Positions 42,342 through 50,625 of a stretch of DNA of 64,000 nt are shown in pieces. Position 1 is the stretch's first letter. The number at the start of each line of letters is the position of its first letter. The position numbers and the translations under genes were made by a program. The notes under the pieces were generated by a model, which searched no databases, was not told the DNA's origin, and worked only from the letters and a program-made list of their open reading frames with translations. The DNA is taken from positions 7,688,001-7,752,000 of the forward strand of contig NZ_CP085193.1 of the NCBI RefSeq assembly GCF_024298965.1, read 5' to 3'. The DNA is from Streptomyces rapamycinicus NRRL 5491. GTDB taxonomy: Bacteria; Actinomycetota; Actinomycetes; Streptomycetales; Streptomycetaceae.

Positions 42342-43838
42342 CCGCCGAGGCGGGGGACGCCGGCGGGGCGGACGCCGGCGGGGCGGACGTCCGTCTGCGG
42401 GCGGCCCTGGAGCCCCGTGGCGGGGGCACGGTGCGGGCGTTGTCCAGCGGCCTCGAACTGCGGCCCTCGCGGCGGCCGGACCTGCGTCTGCACCTCCGTT
42501 CCAACCGCCCCCTGGCCGACCTGCGCAGCACCCACGACCTGCGGCAGGGCGAACACCTCGACCTCGTCCTGTCCTGGGGCGCTTCCACCGCCACCACCGG
42601 TTCGAAGCCGACACGATGCTGGCGGACACCGGCGCCGCATGGCGGCGCTGGATGGAGCGCTTCGACTACTCCGGTCCCCAGGAGCCACTGGTCCGGCGTG
42701 CCGCCATCACCTTGAAGCTGTGCGACGACTGGGCCAACGGCGCCCTGGTCGCGGCACCCACCTCCTCCCTGCCCGCGCCGATCGGCGGAATCCGCGACTG
42801 GGACTACCGCTACGCCTGGATCCGGGACGCCGCGTACGCCGTGTTCGCCCTGCGGCGCATCGGCTTCACCGGCGAGGCGGACGCCTTCCTCGGCTGGGCC
42901 CTCGACGCCGTCGAGCAGAGCCGGGCACCCCCTCGGATCATGTACAACATCGACGGCGGCCCCGTACCCGACGAAATCGAGGACGCGGAGTTGGAGGGGT
43001 ACCGTCGCTCCGCCCCGGTGCGATGGGGCAACGGCGCGACCGACCAGCGCCGGCACGACCTCTACGGCGAGATCCTGGACTGCGCCGACCAGTGTGGCTG
43101 CGCACCGACCAGTGGCTGCGCACGGGCAGGCAGGTACAGCCCGCGCTGTGGGCACGCCTGGCGGGGCTGGCCGACACGGCGGAGCAGGCGTGGCGCCAGC
43201 CGGACCAGGGGATCTGGGAGGTCCGCAGCGAGGGCCGGGCGTTCACGTACTCGGCCGGAATGTGCCAAGTGGCCCTGGACCGGGCCGCGGCCATCGGCGA
43301 GCGGCTGGGCCTGCCCGGGCGGACCACGGCTTGGCGGGCCTCGGCCGACCGGCTGCGCCGGGTCATCCTGGAGGAGTCCTGGGACGAGGACGCGCAGACG
43401 CTGAGCGCGCACCTGGACGGCGGCGGCGTGCTGGACGCGAGCCTGCTCGCCCTCCCGCTGCGCCAGGTGATGCCGGCCGACCACCCGCGGATGGCGGCGA
43501 CCACCACGGCCATCGCGAAGCACCTGTCGGCCGGTGACGGCCTGCTCCACCGCTACCTGCACCGGGAGTCGTCCGACGGCCTGTCCGGCGACGAGGGCGC
43601 CTTCATGCTGTGCAGCTTCTGGCTGGCCGATAACCTGACCGCCCAGGGCCGGCTCGACGAGGCCGAGGAACTGTACGCCTCGCTGTGTGCCCGTACGAGC
43701 CCGCTCGGACTGCTGCCGGAACAGATCGACGCCACCTCTGGAGAGTTCATGGGCAACTTCCCCCAGGCGTTCAGCCATATCGGGATCATCGCCAGCGGTG
43801 TGAACCTCGCCCGTGCGAGGGCGGGCGCCCGGACATGA
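42338..43838 (+). pseudogene. Broken GH15 glucoamylase / trehalase-like gene
   Basis: The (alpha/alpha)6-barrel domain of GH15 is spread over three frames. Frame 1 covers 42338 to about 42580 (HDLRQGEHLDLVLSWG). Frame 2 covers about 42585-43085 (LVRRAAITLKLCDDWANGAL, GGIRDWDYRYAWIRDAAY). Frame 3 covers about 43107-43838 (WRQPDQGIWEVRSEGRAFTY, HLDGGGVLDASLLALPLR). The first shift looks like a one-base deletion near 42580 and the second is a 20-bp insertion at 43087. The usual N-terminal part (about 200 residues, containing IEDYALIGD in homologues) is also missing. Unless there are sequencing errors, the gene is dead. Its stop overlaps the next start as ATGA. Confidence 0.88.
43087..43124 (+). 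repeat. 20-bp tandem microduplication causing a frameshift
   Basis: The copy at 43087-43106 is followed by its near-identical partner at 43107-43124; the first has an extra TG. Removing the first copy restores DQWLRTGR in the GH15 frame. Confidence 0.85.
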
Positions 43839-45265
43839 TCGGTCGGCTCGCCGTCTTCGGCGCGACAGGAGACCTCACCGCTCGCTTCCTCCTGCCGGCC
43901 CTGGCCGCCCTGCGGACCGCGGGACACCTCCGCGACGGCTTCCAGCTGACCGGTGCGAGCAGGGAGGACTGGGACAGCGACCAGTACCGCGGGTGGATCG
44001 CCGACCGGCTCGACCGCCACGGCAGCCGCTACCCCGCCGACGCCAGGAGGGCCGTCGCGGCCTCGGCCCACTACCGGCAGGCCGACGTCACCAACCCCGT
44101 GGACGTCGCCGCGGTCGTCGCCGGCGACGACCCGATCGCCGTCTACCTCGCCCTTCCCCCCGCGCTCTTCCCGCACATGGTCACCGCTCTGCACGACGCG
44201 GGCCTGCCGGTGGGCAGCCGGATCGTGCTGGAGAAGCCGTTCGGTGAGGACCTGGCGAGCGCGCGGGAGCTGAACCTGCTGCTCGCCGGTCTCGTACCCG
44301 AGCAGGCGGTGTTCCGGGTCGACCACTTCCTGGCCATGACGACCGTCCAGAACGTGCTCGGAAGCCGACTCGCCAACCGAGTGCTGGAACCCCTCTGGAA
44401 CAGCACCCACATCGCGGAAGTGGAGATCGTCTGGGACGAGACCCTCGCCCTGGAAGGCCGGGCCGGCTACTACGACTCCGTCGGCGCGCTGAAGGACATG
44501 GTGCAAAACCACCTGCTGCAACTGCTCTGCCTGGTGGCCATGGAACCCCCGATCACCCTCGGCGAGCGGGACCTGCGCGACCGAAAGGTCGACGTGCTGC
44601 GGTCCGTGCGGCTCCTCACCGACTACGACGTCGTGCACCGCACCCGCCGCGCACGCTACCTGTCCGGCCACATCGGCGACCACGCCGTCCCCGCATACGT
44701 CGACGAGGAGGGCGTGGACCCCAGGCGGCACACGGAGACCTTCGCCGAGGTCGAACTGGAACTGGACAGCTGGCGCTGGTCCGGGACGACGTTCCGGCTG
44801 CGCAGCGGCAAGGCGCTCGGACAGAACCGCAAAGAGGTCGCGGTGCGCTTCCGCTCCGTCCCCCACCTGCCCTTCGGCCATGAGGGAGAGGCCCTGCCCA
44901 ACGTGCTGCGCTTCGGGCTGGAGCCGGAGGGAATGACCCTCGACATGACGGGCATCGGCTCCCGCGCCCAAGCCCTCACCCCGCTCTCGCTGACCGCACG
45001 GATGGAACCGCCCGACCTGCCCCCCTACGGCCGGCTCCTCCTGGACGTCATGAGGGGCGACCCGGCCCTCTCCATCCGCGGCGACGAGGCCGAACAGGCA
45101 TGGCGGGTCCTGACACCCGTCCTGAGCGCATGGGGAAGGGACCTCGTCCCGCTGCAGGAGTATCCGGCCGGCTCCGGCGGACCGGCGCCCCGGCCGCACG
45201 AAGGGGAACAGCGGCCGCGCAGCGCTCTGCTGCACCCTGAAGCGATACCGGGCGACACGCCCTGA
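43835..45265 (+). CDS. zwf: Glucose-6-phosphate dehydrogenase paralogue
   Basis: A 476-residue protein whose ATG overlaps the GH15 stop (ATGA). G6PD features are the NADP fold FGATGDLTARFLLPAL, the EKPFGEDL substrate motif, and DMVQNHLLQLL containing the catalytic-base His. One key motif is altered: the usual RIDHYLGKE reads RVDHFLAMT, so the conserved Lys that contacts the substrate phosphate is Met168, and the GDLAKRK basic residues are also changed. The fold is certain; full G6PD activity is less so. Usp, GH15 and G6PD genes occur together in other actinobacteria as a stress-related carbon set. Confidence 0.85.
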   Translation: MIGRLAVFGATGDLTARFLLPALAALRTAGHLRDGFQLTGASREDWDSDQYRGWIADRLDRHGSRYPADARRAVAASAHYRQADVTNPVDVAAVVAGDDPIAVYLALPPALFPHMVTALHDAGLPVGSRIVLEKPFGEDLASARELNLLLAGLVPEQAVFRVDHFLAMTTVQNVLGSRLANRVLEPLWNSTHIAEVEIVWDETLALEGRAGYYDSVGALKDMVQNHLLQLLCLVAMEPPITLGERDLRDRKVDVLRSVRLLTDYDVVHRTRRARYLSGHIGDHAVPAYVDEEGVDPRRHTETFAEVELELDSWRWSGTTFRLRSGKALGQNRKEVAVRFRSVPHLPFGHEGEALPNVLRFGLEPEGMTLDMTGIGSRAQALTPLSLTARMEPPDLPPYGRLLLDVMRGDPALSIRGDEAEQAWRVLTPVLSAWGRDLVPLQEYPAGSGGPAPRPHEGEQRPRSALLHPEAIPGDTP

Positions 45266-45317
45266 CCCCTGCGACCTCTACGATTTCTGCCAGAGGAGAC
45301 CGTGAGGAGACCGTGCC

Positions 45318-45368
45318 CTCAGAGATCTCAACAATGGCACGGGCCCTCAGATCTCAACAATGGCACGG
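45318..45368. repeat. Direct repeat at the remnant boundary
   Basis: A segment of about 25 bp ending ATCTCAACAATGGCACGG is present at 45318-45343 and again at 45346-45368, differing by a GA insertion. The second copy encodes the end of the alcohol dehydrogenase remnant. A shorter GAGGAGACCGT repeat lies just before it. Confidence 0.8.
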
Positions 45369-45502
45369 CCGAGAATCCGCCCCTCCTCCAGCGCGGTGCA
45401 AGCCTCCCCGATCTGATCCAGGGAATATCGATTGGTCACCAGGTTCCCCAGCGGGAACTTGTCCTCACGCACCCACTCCAGGAAGAGCGGGAAGTTGGTA
45501 TC
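45347..45502 (-). pseudogene. C-terminal remnant of a zinc alcohol dehydrogenase
   Basis: On the minus strand these bases encode about 51 residues ending in EEGRILGRAIVEI and a stop, preceded by FPLGNLVTNRYSLDQIGEA. This is the characteristic C-terminus of NAD(P)-dependent zinc alcohol dehydrogenases. The frame has no start and stops matching at about 45502, where an unrelated plus-strand remnant begins. Confidence 0.8.
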
Positions 45503-45505
45503 GGG

Positions 45506-45985
45506 TTCCGGAAAGCCTCTACCGCTTCCCGGCCCTGGAAGCCAACCCGAAGACCCCGTCGATGTGGCACTTCGGCCTGTTCCAGCTGCCTCTCGCCGAG
45601 CACCTCATCTCCGGACACGAGCGCGTCTTCGTCCAGGGCTTCATCGGGGAGCTCCTGGTCAACAAGTCCGCGTTCACCCCGGCTGACTACACCTTCTACG
45701 CCCATTACCTGAAGGAGCCGGGCCGTACGGTGGCCTGGATGAAGATGTAACCGCGAGCTCCGCGGGGACGTCGACCAGAACAAGAAGTTCCTGGCCGAGG
45801 GCAAGCTGAAGATGCCGGTCCTGGCGATCGGCGGCCAGGCGTCGTTCGGCGGCAAGATCGCCGACCAATGGCGCGACTACGCTCTGCACGTCCGTGGCCG
45901 GGTCGTCAAGGGTTCGGGCCACTGGGTGACCGAGGAGAAGCCCAAGGAAGTGACGAACCTGCTGCGCTTCTTCCTCCAGAAATAG
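45506..45985 (+). pseudogene. Frameshifted C-terminal remnant of an alpha/beta hydrolase
   Basis: The first frame (to a TAA at 45748) encodes MWHFGLFQLPLAEHLISGHE, FTPADYTFYAHYLKEPGRT and on to WMKM. Removing one A near 45749 continues it as RELRGDVDQNKKFLAEGKLK, MPVLAIGGQASFG and GSGHWVTEEKP to the TAG at 45983. The last block holds the catalytic His region of epoxide-hydrolase-type proteins. The nucleophile half is missing. It abuts the dehydrogenase remnant on the other strand, so the junction at about 45503 is a deletion or rearrangement scar. Confidence 0.82.
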
Positions 45986-46158
45986 GCCCTGCCACGAACG
46001 ACGCCCCCGCCTCAACCGGCACTCGGTGCACCGCCGGGTACTCCAGCAGCGCGGTCCCGAAGGCGAACTTGTACGTCCGGGAGCCGGCGTCCATCAAGAC
46101 GACCAGCCGCCAAGACGTACGGGCGTTCGGCCAGCTCCGGAGACGGGAAAGTCCACCG

Positions 46159-46785
46159 TCATCGGCCGGTCCCCGGCGCAGCGTGCCGCTCCGCGCGGAG
46201 GACCAGGGCGCTCCAGCTCACGCCTTCCCTGCTGAGACAGTCCGGCCCCTCGTCACTGCGGTGCACCGTGGACAGGCCGAACCGTTCCGCCAGCGCCATG
46301 GTCTCGGCTGCGGACACCGCGAACATACGCCGCCCGGCAGGAACCGGTCCGTGTCGCAGCGAGAGGGCGACACATCCCCCCGGGGCCACCAGCCCGGCCA
46401 GCCGTCGCATGGCATCGACGCGCTCCTGCTCGTCCAGATGCATCCACACCGCGGAGAGCAGCATGAAGTCGAAGGGTCCGCGGAGACCGGTCAGAGAAGG
46501 AAGGGTGTCGTCGATCCAGTCGATCGCCGCATCCGCGTGGAGGCGCTGCCCGATCCGCCGCAGCTCCGGTGTGGGCTCTACGGCCACGACCCGATGTCCA
46601 CGGGCGGCCAGCGCGGTAGCGTCGCGGCCGCTGCCGGCCCCGATGTCAACAACCCTGCTCGGAGCCGACGGCAACCACGGCAGGAACTCCTCGTGCACGA
46701 CTTCGAATGCCACACCCTCATACCGACGGGCAAGTCCCTCGGCATCCTCCCCGTAGCCCGCGGTACTGGGCGTTCCCGACTGCAT
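46159..46785 (-). CDS. Class I SAM-dependent methyltransferase
   Basis: A 208-residue protein from the ATG at 46785. Motif I is VVDIGAGSGRDATALA, then VVAVEPTPELR (motif II acid) and FDFMLLSAVWMHLDEQERVD (post-II/III region typical of small-molecule methyltransferases). The substrate is unknown. It lies alone between the decayed region and the DGQHR gene. The 173 bp between the hydrolase remnant and this stop hold only a short minus-strand open stretch of no recognised family. Confidence 0.88.
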   Translation of the reverse strand: MQSGTPSTAGYGEDAEGLARRYEGVAFEVVHEEFLPWLPSAPSRVVDIGAGSGRDATALAARGHRVVAVEPTPELRRIGQRLHADAAIDWIDDTLPSLTGLRGPFDFMLLSAVWMHLDEQERVDAMRRLAGLVAPGGCVALSLRHGPVPAGRRMFAVSAAETMALAERFGLSTVHRSDEGPDCLSREGVSWSALVLRAERHAAPGTGR

Positions 46786-47068
46786 CTCCCTGCGCCCTCC
46801 TCACCCAAGCCAGACCGGTCAACCCACCTGGTGGCACCGTCCCTGCTGCGGCGTCTGCGGGTCCGGTTCCAGAAGTCTCCTAGCCGATCGCCTCGGTCAA
46901 AGAGCTTCGAAGTTGACCATCTTCGATCGATTTCACATCCTTCAGGATATGCCTTGTTGACTTAGCTGACTTAATAAGAAATTAGTCACATGGGCAGGTG
47001 ATTGGTCGCTAGTGTCGGGTTGTTGCCACGCCAGTTAAGCACGTGACCAAGCCCATGGGGGGATTCTT
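46786..47068. promoter_or_regulatory. AT-richer divergent region upstream of the DGQHR gene
   Basis: This 283-bp gap contains a clearly less GC-rich stretch at about 46890-46995 with a GACTTA direct repeat, unlike its surroundings. It should hold the promoter of the DGQHR gene, whose ATG has a GGGGGG ribosome site. Exact promoter elements are not clear. Confidence 0.4.
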
Positions 47069-48334
47069 ATGAGCATCACCGTCGATCCTCTGCGACTGAC
47101 GAAGCCGCAGGATTCCAGCACCTACCTCGCCATCAAGACTCCGCAGGGCGGCCGCACCGTCTATAGCGTGCGTGTCCCTCTTCTCGACCTCCCGACGATC
47201 CTTCCTGTCCCGGACCCGAACAATGTCGACAAGGACAACCGCAAGGTCGATCGTCTCCACGCCAAGCACTTCGGGGAGTACCTCGACGCCAAGCAGGACT
47301 GGGTAGCCCCCGCTCTCCTGGCCCGAGACGGTGGTGGCTGTGTTTTCGAGAAGGTGGACGATCAGGGTGCCGTCGGCTACCTCACCGTTCCGTGGGCCAT
47401 CGGCGGCATCTCCTCCCTGCGGACCATTGATGGCCAGCACCGTGTGCTCGGCGTTGCGATCGAGAAGCAGCGCATCACCGACGCCATCTCCTCCGTCGAC
47501 CGTGAGATGGCCCGCAAGGTCAGCTCGGACAAGCTCGCCAAGCTCGAGGCCGAGCGCGAGAAGCTCATCGGACAGATGAGCCGTCTGAAGGCCGAGTACG
47601 TCGGTCTGGACATCTACGTCGAGCCAGACCCGATCAAGGCCCAGCAGATGTTCGTGGACGTCGCCGACAACGCCAAGGGCATCAGTAGCGCCGTCCGCGC
47701 CCGCTTTGACAGCTACAAGGTCGCTAACCGAACCCTGTCCGACGTTATCGACCACCCGCTGCTGAAAGGCCGGGTCGATGCGGAGCAGGACCGCATGACG
47801 CTCAAGAACCCCAATTTCATGGGTGCCAAGCATGTTGCCGACATCACGCGGTCCGTCATCGCCGGCGCTGGTGGTCGGATCAGCAAGAAGGCTGAGCAGA
47901 CTCTCACGGACGGCGAAGTGATCGAACAGGTCAAGGACTTCCTTGACGTCATCTCCAATGCCTTCACCGCCCTCGCCGCCCTTACCGAGGACGACCCCGA
48001 GGTGGAGCGTCAACCTGGGGAGCTCACCATGGCGCAGGAAGTGCGCCGCTCCTCGCTCCTCGGCTCGGTGGGCATGCTTCGCGTCCTCGGGGGCGTCTTC
48101 CGCGAGTTGCGGGCGGGCGACAATCCGGTGGAGCTCGATGACATCACGGCCTTTTTCAAGCGCCTTGACTCGCATATGGCCGCCCCGGTCTCTGAGGCCA
48201 GCGTCTGGCGTACCTCCGCGGCGAACGTTGACTTCGAGCCGAATGCTGCTGCGCCGATCATGCGGACCCAGAACATCGTCCACCTGGTGGGAGTCATCGC
48301 TGGCTGGTACAAGAAGGCCCCCGCCTCCCTGTAG
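47069..48334 (+). CDS. DGQHR-domain protein (DndB-like)
   Basis: A 421-residue protein with the diagnostic motif RTIDGQHRVLGV near residue 113. A charged helical segment follows (about 135-175, REMARKVSSDKLAKLEAERE), then FVDVADNAKGISSAVRARFD, a block typical of this family. DndB, the best-known member, is the repressor-like partner of DNA phosphorothioation; other DGQHR proteins are found alone in defence islands with unknown roles. No dnd or pbe genes are nearby. Base composition is less GC-extreme than the flanks, and the gene points at the 3' side of a tRNA gene, consistent with horizontal transfer. Confidence 0.88.
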   Translation: MSITVDPLRLTKPQDSSTYLAIKTPQGGRTVYSVRVPLLDLPTILPVPDPNNVDKDNRKVDRLHAKHFGEYLDAKQDWVAPALLARDGGGCVFEKVDDQGAVGYLTVPWAIGGISSLRTIDGQHRVLGVAIEKQRITDAISSVDREMARKVSSDKLAKLEAEREKLIGQMSRLKAEYVGLDIYVEPDPIKAQQMFVDVADNAKGISSAVRARFDSYKVANRTLSDVIDHPLLKGRVDAEQDRMTLKNPNFMGAKHVADITRSVIAGAGGRISKKAEQTLTDGEVIEQVKDFLDVISNAFTALAALTEDDPEVERQPGELTMAQEVRRSSLLGSVGMLRVLGGVFRELRAGDNPVELDDITAFFKRLDSHMAAPVSEASVWRTSAANVDFEPNAAAPIMRTQNIVHLVGVIAGWYKKAPASL

Positions 48335-48349
48335 CTGAATCCCCCTGGC

Positions 48350-48385
48350 GAAGGGCGTCGCCCCCGGCAAGAGGCGGCGCCCTTC
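48350..48385 (+). terminator. Terminator after the DGQHR gene
   Basis: GAAGGGCGTCGCC and GGCGGCGCCCTTC form a 13-bp stem with one T-G pair and a 10-base loop, 15 bp after the stop. Confidence 0.85.
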
Positions 48386-48553
48386 CTCTGCGGGCGCATG
48401 CGCGTCACGCGCCCCTCCGCCTCGCTTGGGTGGGAACGAGTTCCGTACTCAGTACGGCTTCGGAGCATCCAGCCAGCTGGCTCCAAGCCCTGTACATGCT
48501 CCGAACAGCGAGAAGACCCCCTCCGCTACGTGCGTAGAGGAGAGGGTCCAGTG

Positions 48554-48626
48554 CGCCCCCGGCAGGACTCGAACCTGCGGCCAAGCGCTTAGAAGGCGCC
48601 TGCTCTATCCACTGAGCTACGGGGGC
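48554..48626 (-). tRNA. tRNA-Arg (anticodon TCT)
   Basis: On the minus strand the 73-nt cloverleaf starts GCCCCCGTAGCTCAGTGGAT. It has an anticodon stem-loop GGCGC-CTTCTAA-GCGCT and a T arm GCAGG-TTCGAAT-CCTGC, and closes with CGGGGGC plus discriminator G. CCA is not encoded. The loop gives anticodon TCT, reading rare AGA/AGG arginine codons. The 3' end faces the DGQHR gene. Confidence 0.95.
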
Positions 48627-48999
48627 CGGTGGTGGTCATGGAGCGGGTGAGCCCCCGGTGCCTGCGGGGCCGGCGGGGCGGCCGTGGTGCGGGTGGCCGG
48701 GCTCGACGGACCGTGACCTTGCCGGGACAAGGATAGGGCTCCTTGCGCCTCGCCCCGGTTGCTTCACCTCCGTGGCACGTTGTGGAGGTTCGGTGAAGCG
48801 GTCTGATAATCGCAGGCAGGTCCGAAACTCGCATCGTTTTTCACGCCTCAAGGAACGGGTGTTGTGCACTCGTTATGCCCGTGCCCCTGCCGTCACGTCT
48901 GCCTCATGCTCCTTTTGGGGTGATCCGGGTGGGTCTCTTTGACGCGCACGAGTGAGCATACGCTTCAAAAAGACACCAAAAGCGGGCATTCTTCATCAC
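48627..48999. other. Intergenic region between tRNA and dynamin-like gene
   Basis: This region is open only in frames with no family features. It contains the imperfect inverted repeat GCTTCACCTCC ... GGAGGTTCGGTGAAGC at about 48761-48802 and must include the tRNA promoter. I see no further gene. Confidence 0.4.
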
Positions 49000-50619
49000 G
49001 TGGCGATCTTGGACGTACGGCCCCGGCTGCTCGACGCGCTGACCTCACTGCGTGACCGTGTCGATGCCGCTCGGTTTCCGCTCCCCCTTCCCGGCGCCGA
49101 CCGCGCTCGCCGTAGCCGTGCCGAGCTGCTCGCTCAACTGGACGACTACCTCGTGCCCCGGTTGCGCGCCCCCGAAGCGCCCCTCCTGGCGGTAATCGGG
49201 GGATCGACGGGCGCGGGCAAGTCCACCCTCGTCAATTCGCTGGTCGGCCGACGAGTCACCGAGGCCGGTGTGTTGCGGCCCACAACGCGTACGCCGGTGC
49301 TGGTGTGCCACCCCGACGATCACCCCTGGTTCGCCGGTCAGCGGGTGCTGCCGCGGCTCACCCGGGTGTGGGTGCCGGCGCAGGGGGAGCGGGCGGAGAG
49401 CGCGTACGACGAGGAGGGGCGGGCGCAAGAGGGGCCGGCGGCGCTGCGGGTGGAGACCGACCCGGGGCTCGCGCGGGGGCTCGCCCTGCTCGACGCGCCC
49501 GACATCGACTCGCTGGTCGCGCGGAACCGCGATCTGGCCGCGGAACTGATCTGCGCCGCCGACATCTGGGTGCTCGTCACCACCGCCACCCGTTACGGCG
49601 ACGCCGTCCCCTGGCATCTGCTGCGGACCGCCAAGGAGTACGACGTCACCCTCGTCACCGTCCTCGACCGGGTGCCGCACCAGCTGGCCGCCGAGGTCTC
49701 GCGGCAGTACGCCGGGCTCCTTACGGCGGCCGGGCTGGGCGATGTCCCGCGCTTCACCATCCCCGAGCTCCCCGAATCCGCGGGCGGCGGCAGCGGGCTG
49801 CTCCCGGCCACCGCCGTCGCCGCCCTGCGGGCCTGGCTCACCCAGCACGCACAGGATCCGTACGCCCGTACCGTCGCCGCCGCCCGTACGGCCGCCGGAA
49901 CGCTCGCCTCGCTGCGCGCCCGGATGCCCGCCCTGGCCGGGGCCGCGGCGGCGCAGCACGCGGCCGCGGTGCGGCTGATCCAGCGGGTCGAGGGCGCGTA
50001 CGGGGAGGCCGGGGAGCGGGTGCGGCGCGAGATCGCGCAGGGGGCGGCGCTCGCGGGCGGTGCGCTCACCCACTGGCACGGGCTGCCGCACGGCAGCGCC
50101 CCCGATGAGCTCCTTACGGCTCTCACCGACTCCCTGGCCACCCTGCTGCGCAGCGCGGCCGCCACGGCCGACGAACGGGTCGCGGAGGCCGGGAGGCAGG
50201 ACCCGGCCGCGCGGGTCGGGCTCGCGCCCTGCGATCCGCGCGGCGCCGCCGAGCGGATCGGCGTGGCCGTACGGCACTGGCGGCGCTGCGCCGAGGAGCT
50301 GGCCGAGGAGGAGGCCCGGGCCCGGATCGCCGAACGCGGGGGCAGCTGCGTGCCCGAGGAGATCGCCGCCCTGCTCGCCGCGTCCCTCCTGGGCGGGCGC
50401 CGCGCCCGTAAGGCGGGCGAGAAGCTCGCCGAGACCCTGGGCGCGCATGCGGCGCTGCGCCTGGGCGACCGCGGCGGACGGCTGCTCGACGGCTGTGTCA
50501 CCCGCGCCATGCGGGCGGAGCGCGACCGCGTGCTCGCCCCTCTGGACGCCCTGGACATGTCCCCGGAACACCAGGTCGAGCTGATCGCCGCGCTGTCCGT
50601 ACTGCAGAAGGAGAGGTGA
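49000..50619 (+). CDS. dynA: Dynamin-like GTPase, first of a pair (DynA-like)
   Basis: A 539-residue protein from the GTG at 49000, where homology begins ([20 protein letters not shown]); the frame extends to a GTG at 48952. The GTPase domain has P-loop [13 protein letters not shown] near residue 67, switch sequence [12 protein letters not shown] and the G3 region [10 protein letters not shown] long helical stalk follows. In Streptomyces venezuelae, DynA and DynB form a membrane complex with SsgB that stabilises FtsZ rings during sporulation septation. The downstream gene begins 6 bp after this stop and has the DynB layout. The symbol is given by family and arrangement. Confidence 0.82.
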   Translation: MAILDVRPRLLDALTSLRDRVDAARFPLPLPGADRARRSRAELLAQLDDYLVPRLRAPEAPLLAVIGGSTGAGKSTLVNSLVGRRVTEAGVLRPTTRTPVLVCHPDDHPWFAGQRVLPRLTRVWVPAQGERAESAYDEEGRAQEGPAALRVETDPGLARGLALLDAPDIDSLVARNRDLAAELICAADIWVLVTTATRYGDAVPWHLLRTAKEYDVTLVTVLDRVPHQLAAEVSRQYAGLLTAAGLGDVPRFTIPELPESAGGGSGLLPATAVAALRAWLTQHAQDPYARTVAAARTAAGTLASLRARMPALAGAAAAQHAAAVRLIQRVEGAYGEAGERVRREIAQGAALAGGALTHWHGLPHGSAPDELLTALTDSLATLLRSAAATADERVAEAGRQDPAARVGLAPCDPRGAAERIGVAVRHWRRCAEELAEEEARARIAERGGSCVPEEIAALLAASLLGGRRARKAGEKLAETLGAHAALRLGDRGGRLLDGCVTRAMRAERDRVLAPLDALDMSPEHQVELIAALSVLQKER

Positions 50620-50625
50620 CCGTAG

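Noticed and set aside
45906..46097. Minus-strand open stretch (GSRTYKFAFGTALLEYP) between the hydrolase remnant and the methyltransferase
   Set aside because: It looks protein-like but is short, lacks a ribosome site and partly overlaps the hydrolase remnant; I cannot name a family, so it is not listed as a gene.
46800..48560. att site duplication of the tRNA-Arg 3' end
   Set aside because: No second copy of the tRNA 3' segment could be found by eye on the left side, and no integrase is present, so an island boundary is not annotated.
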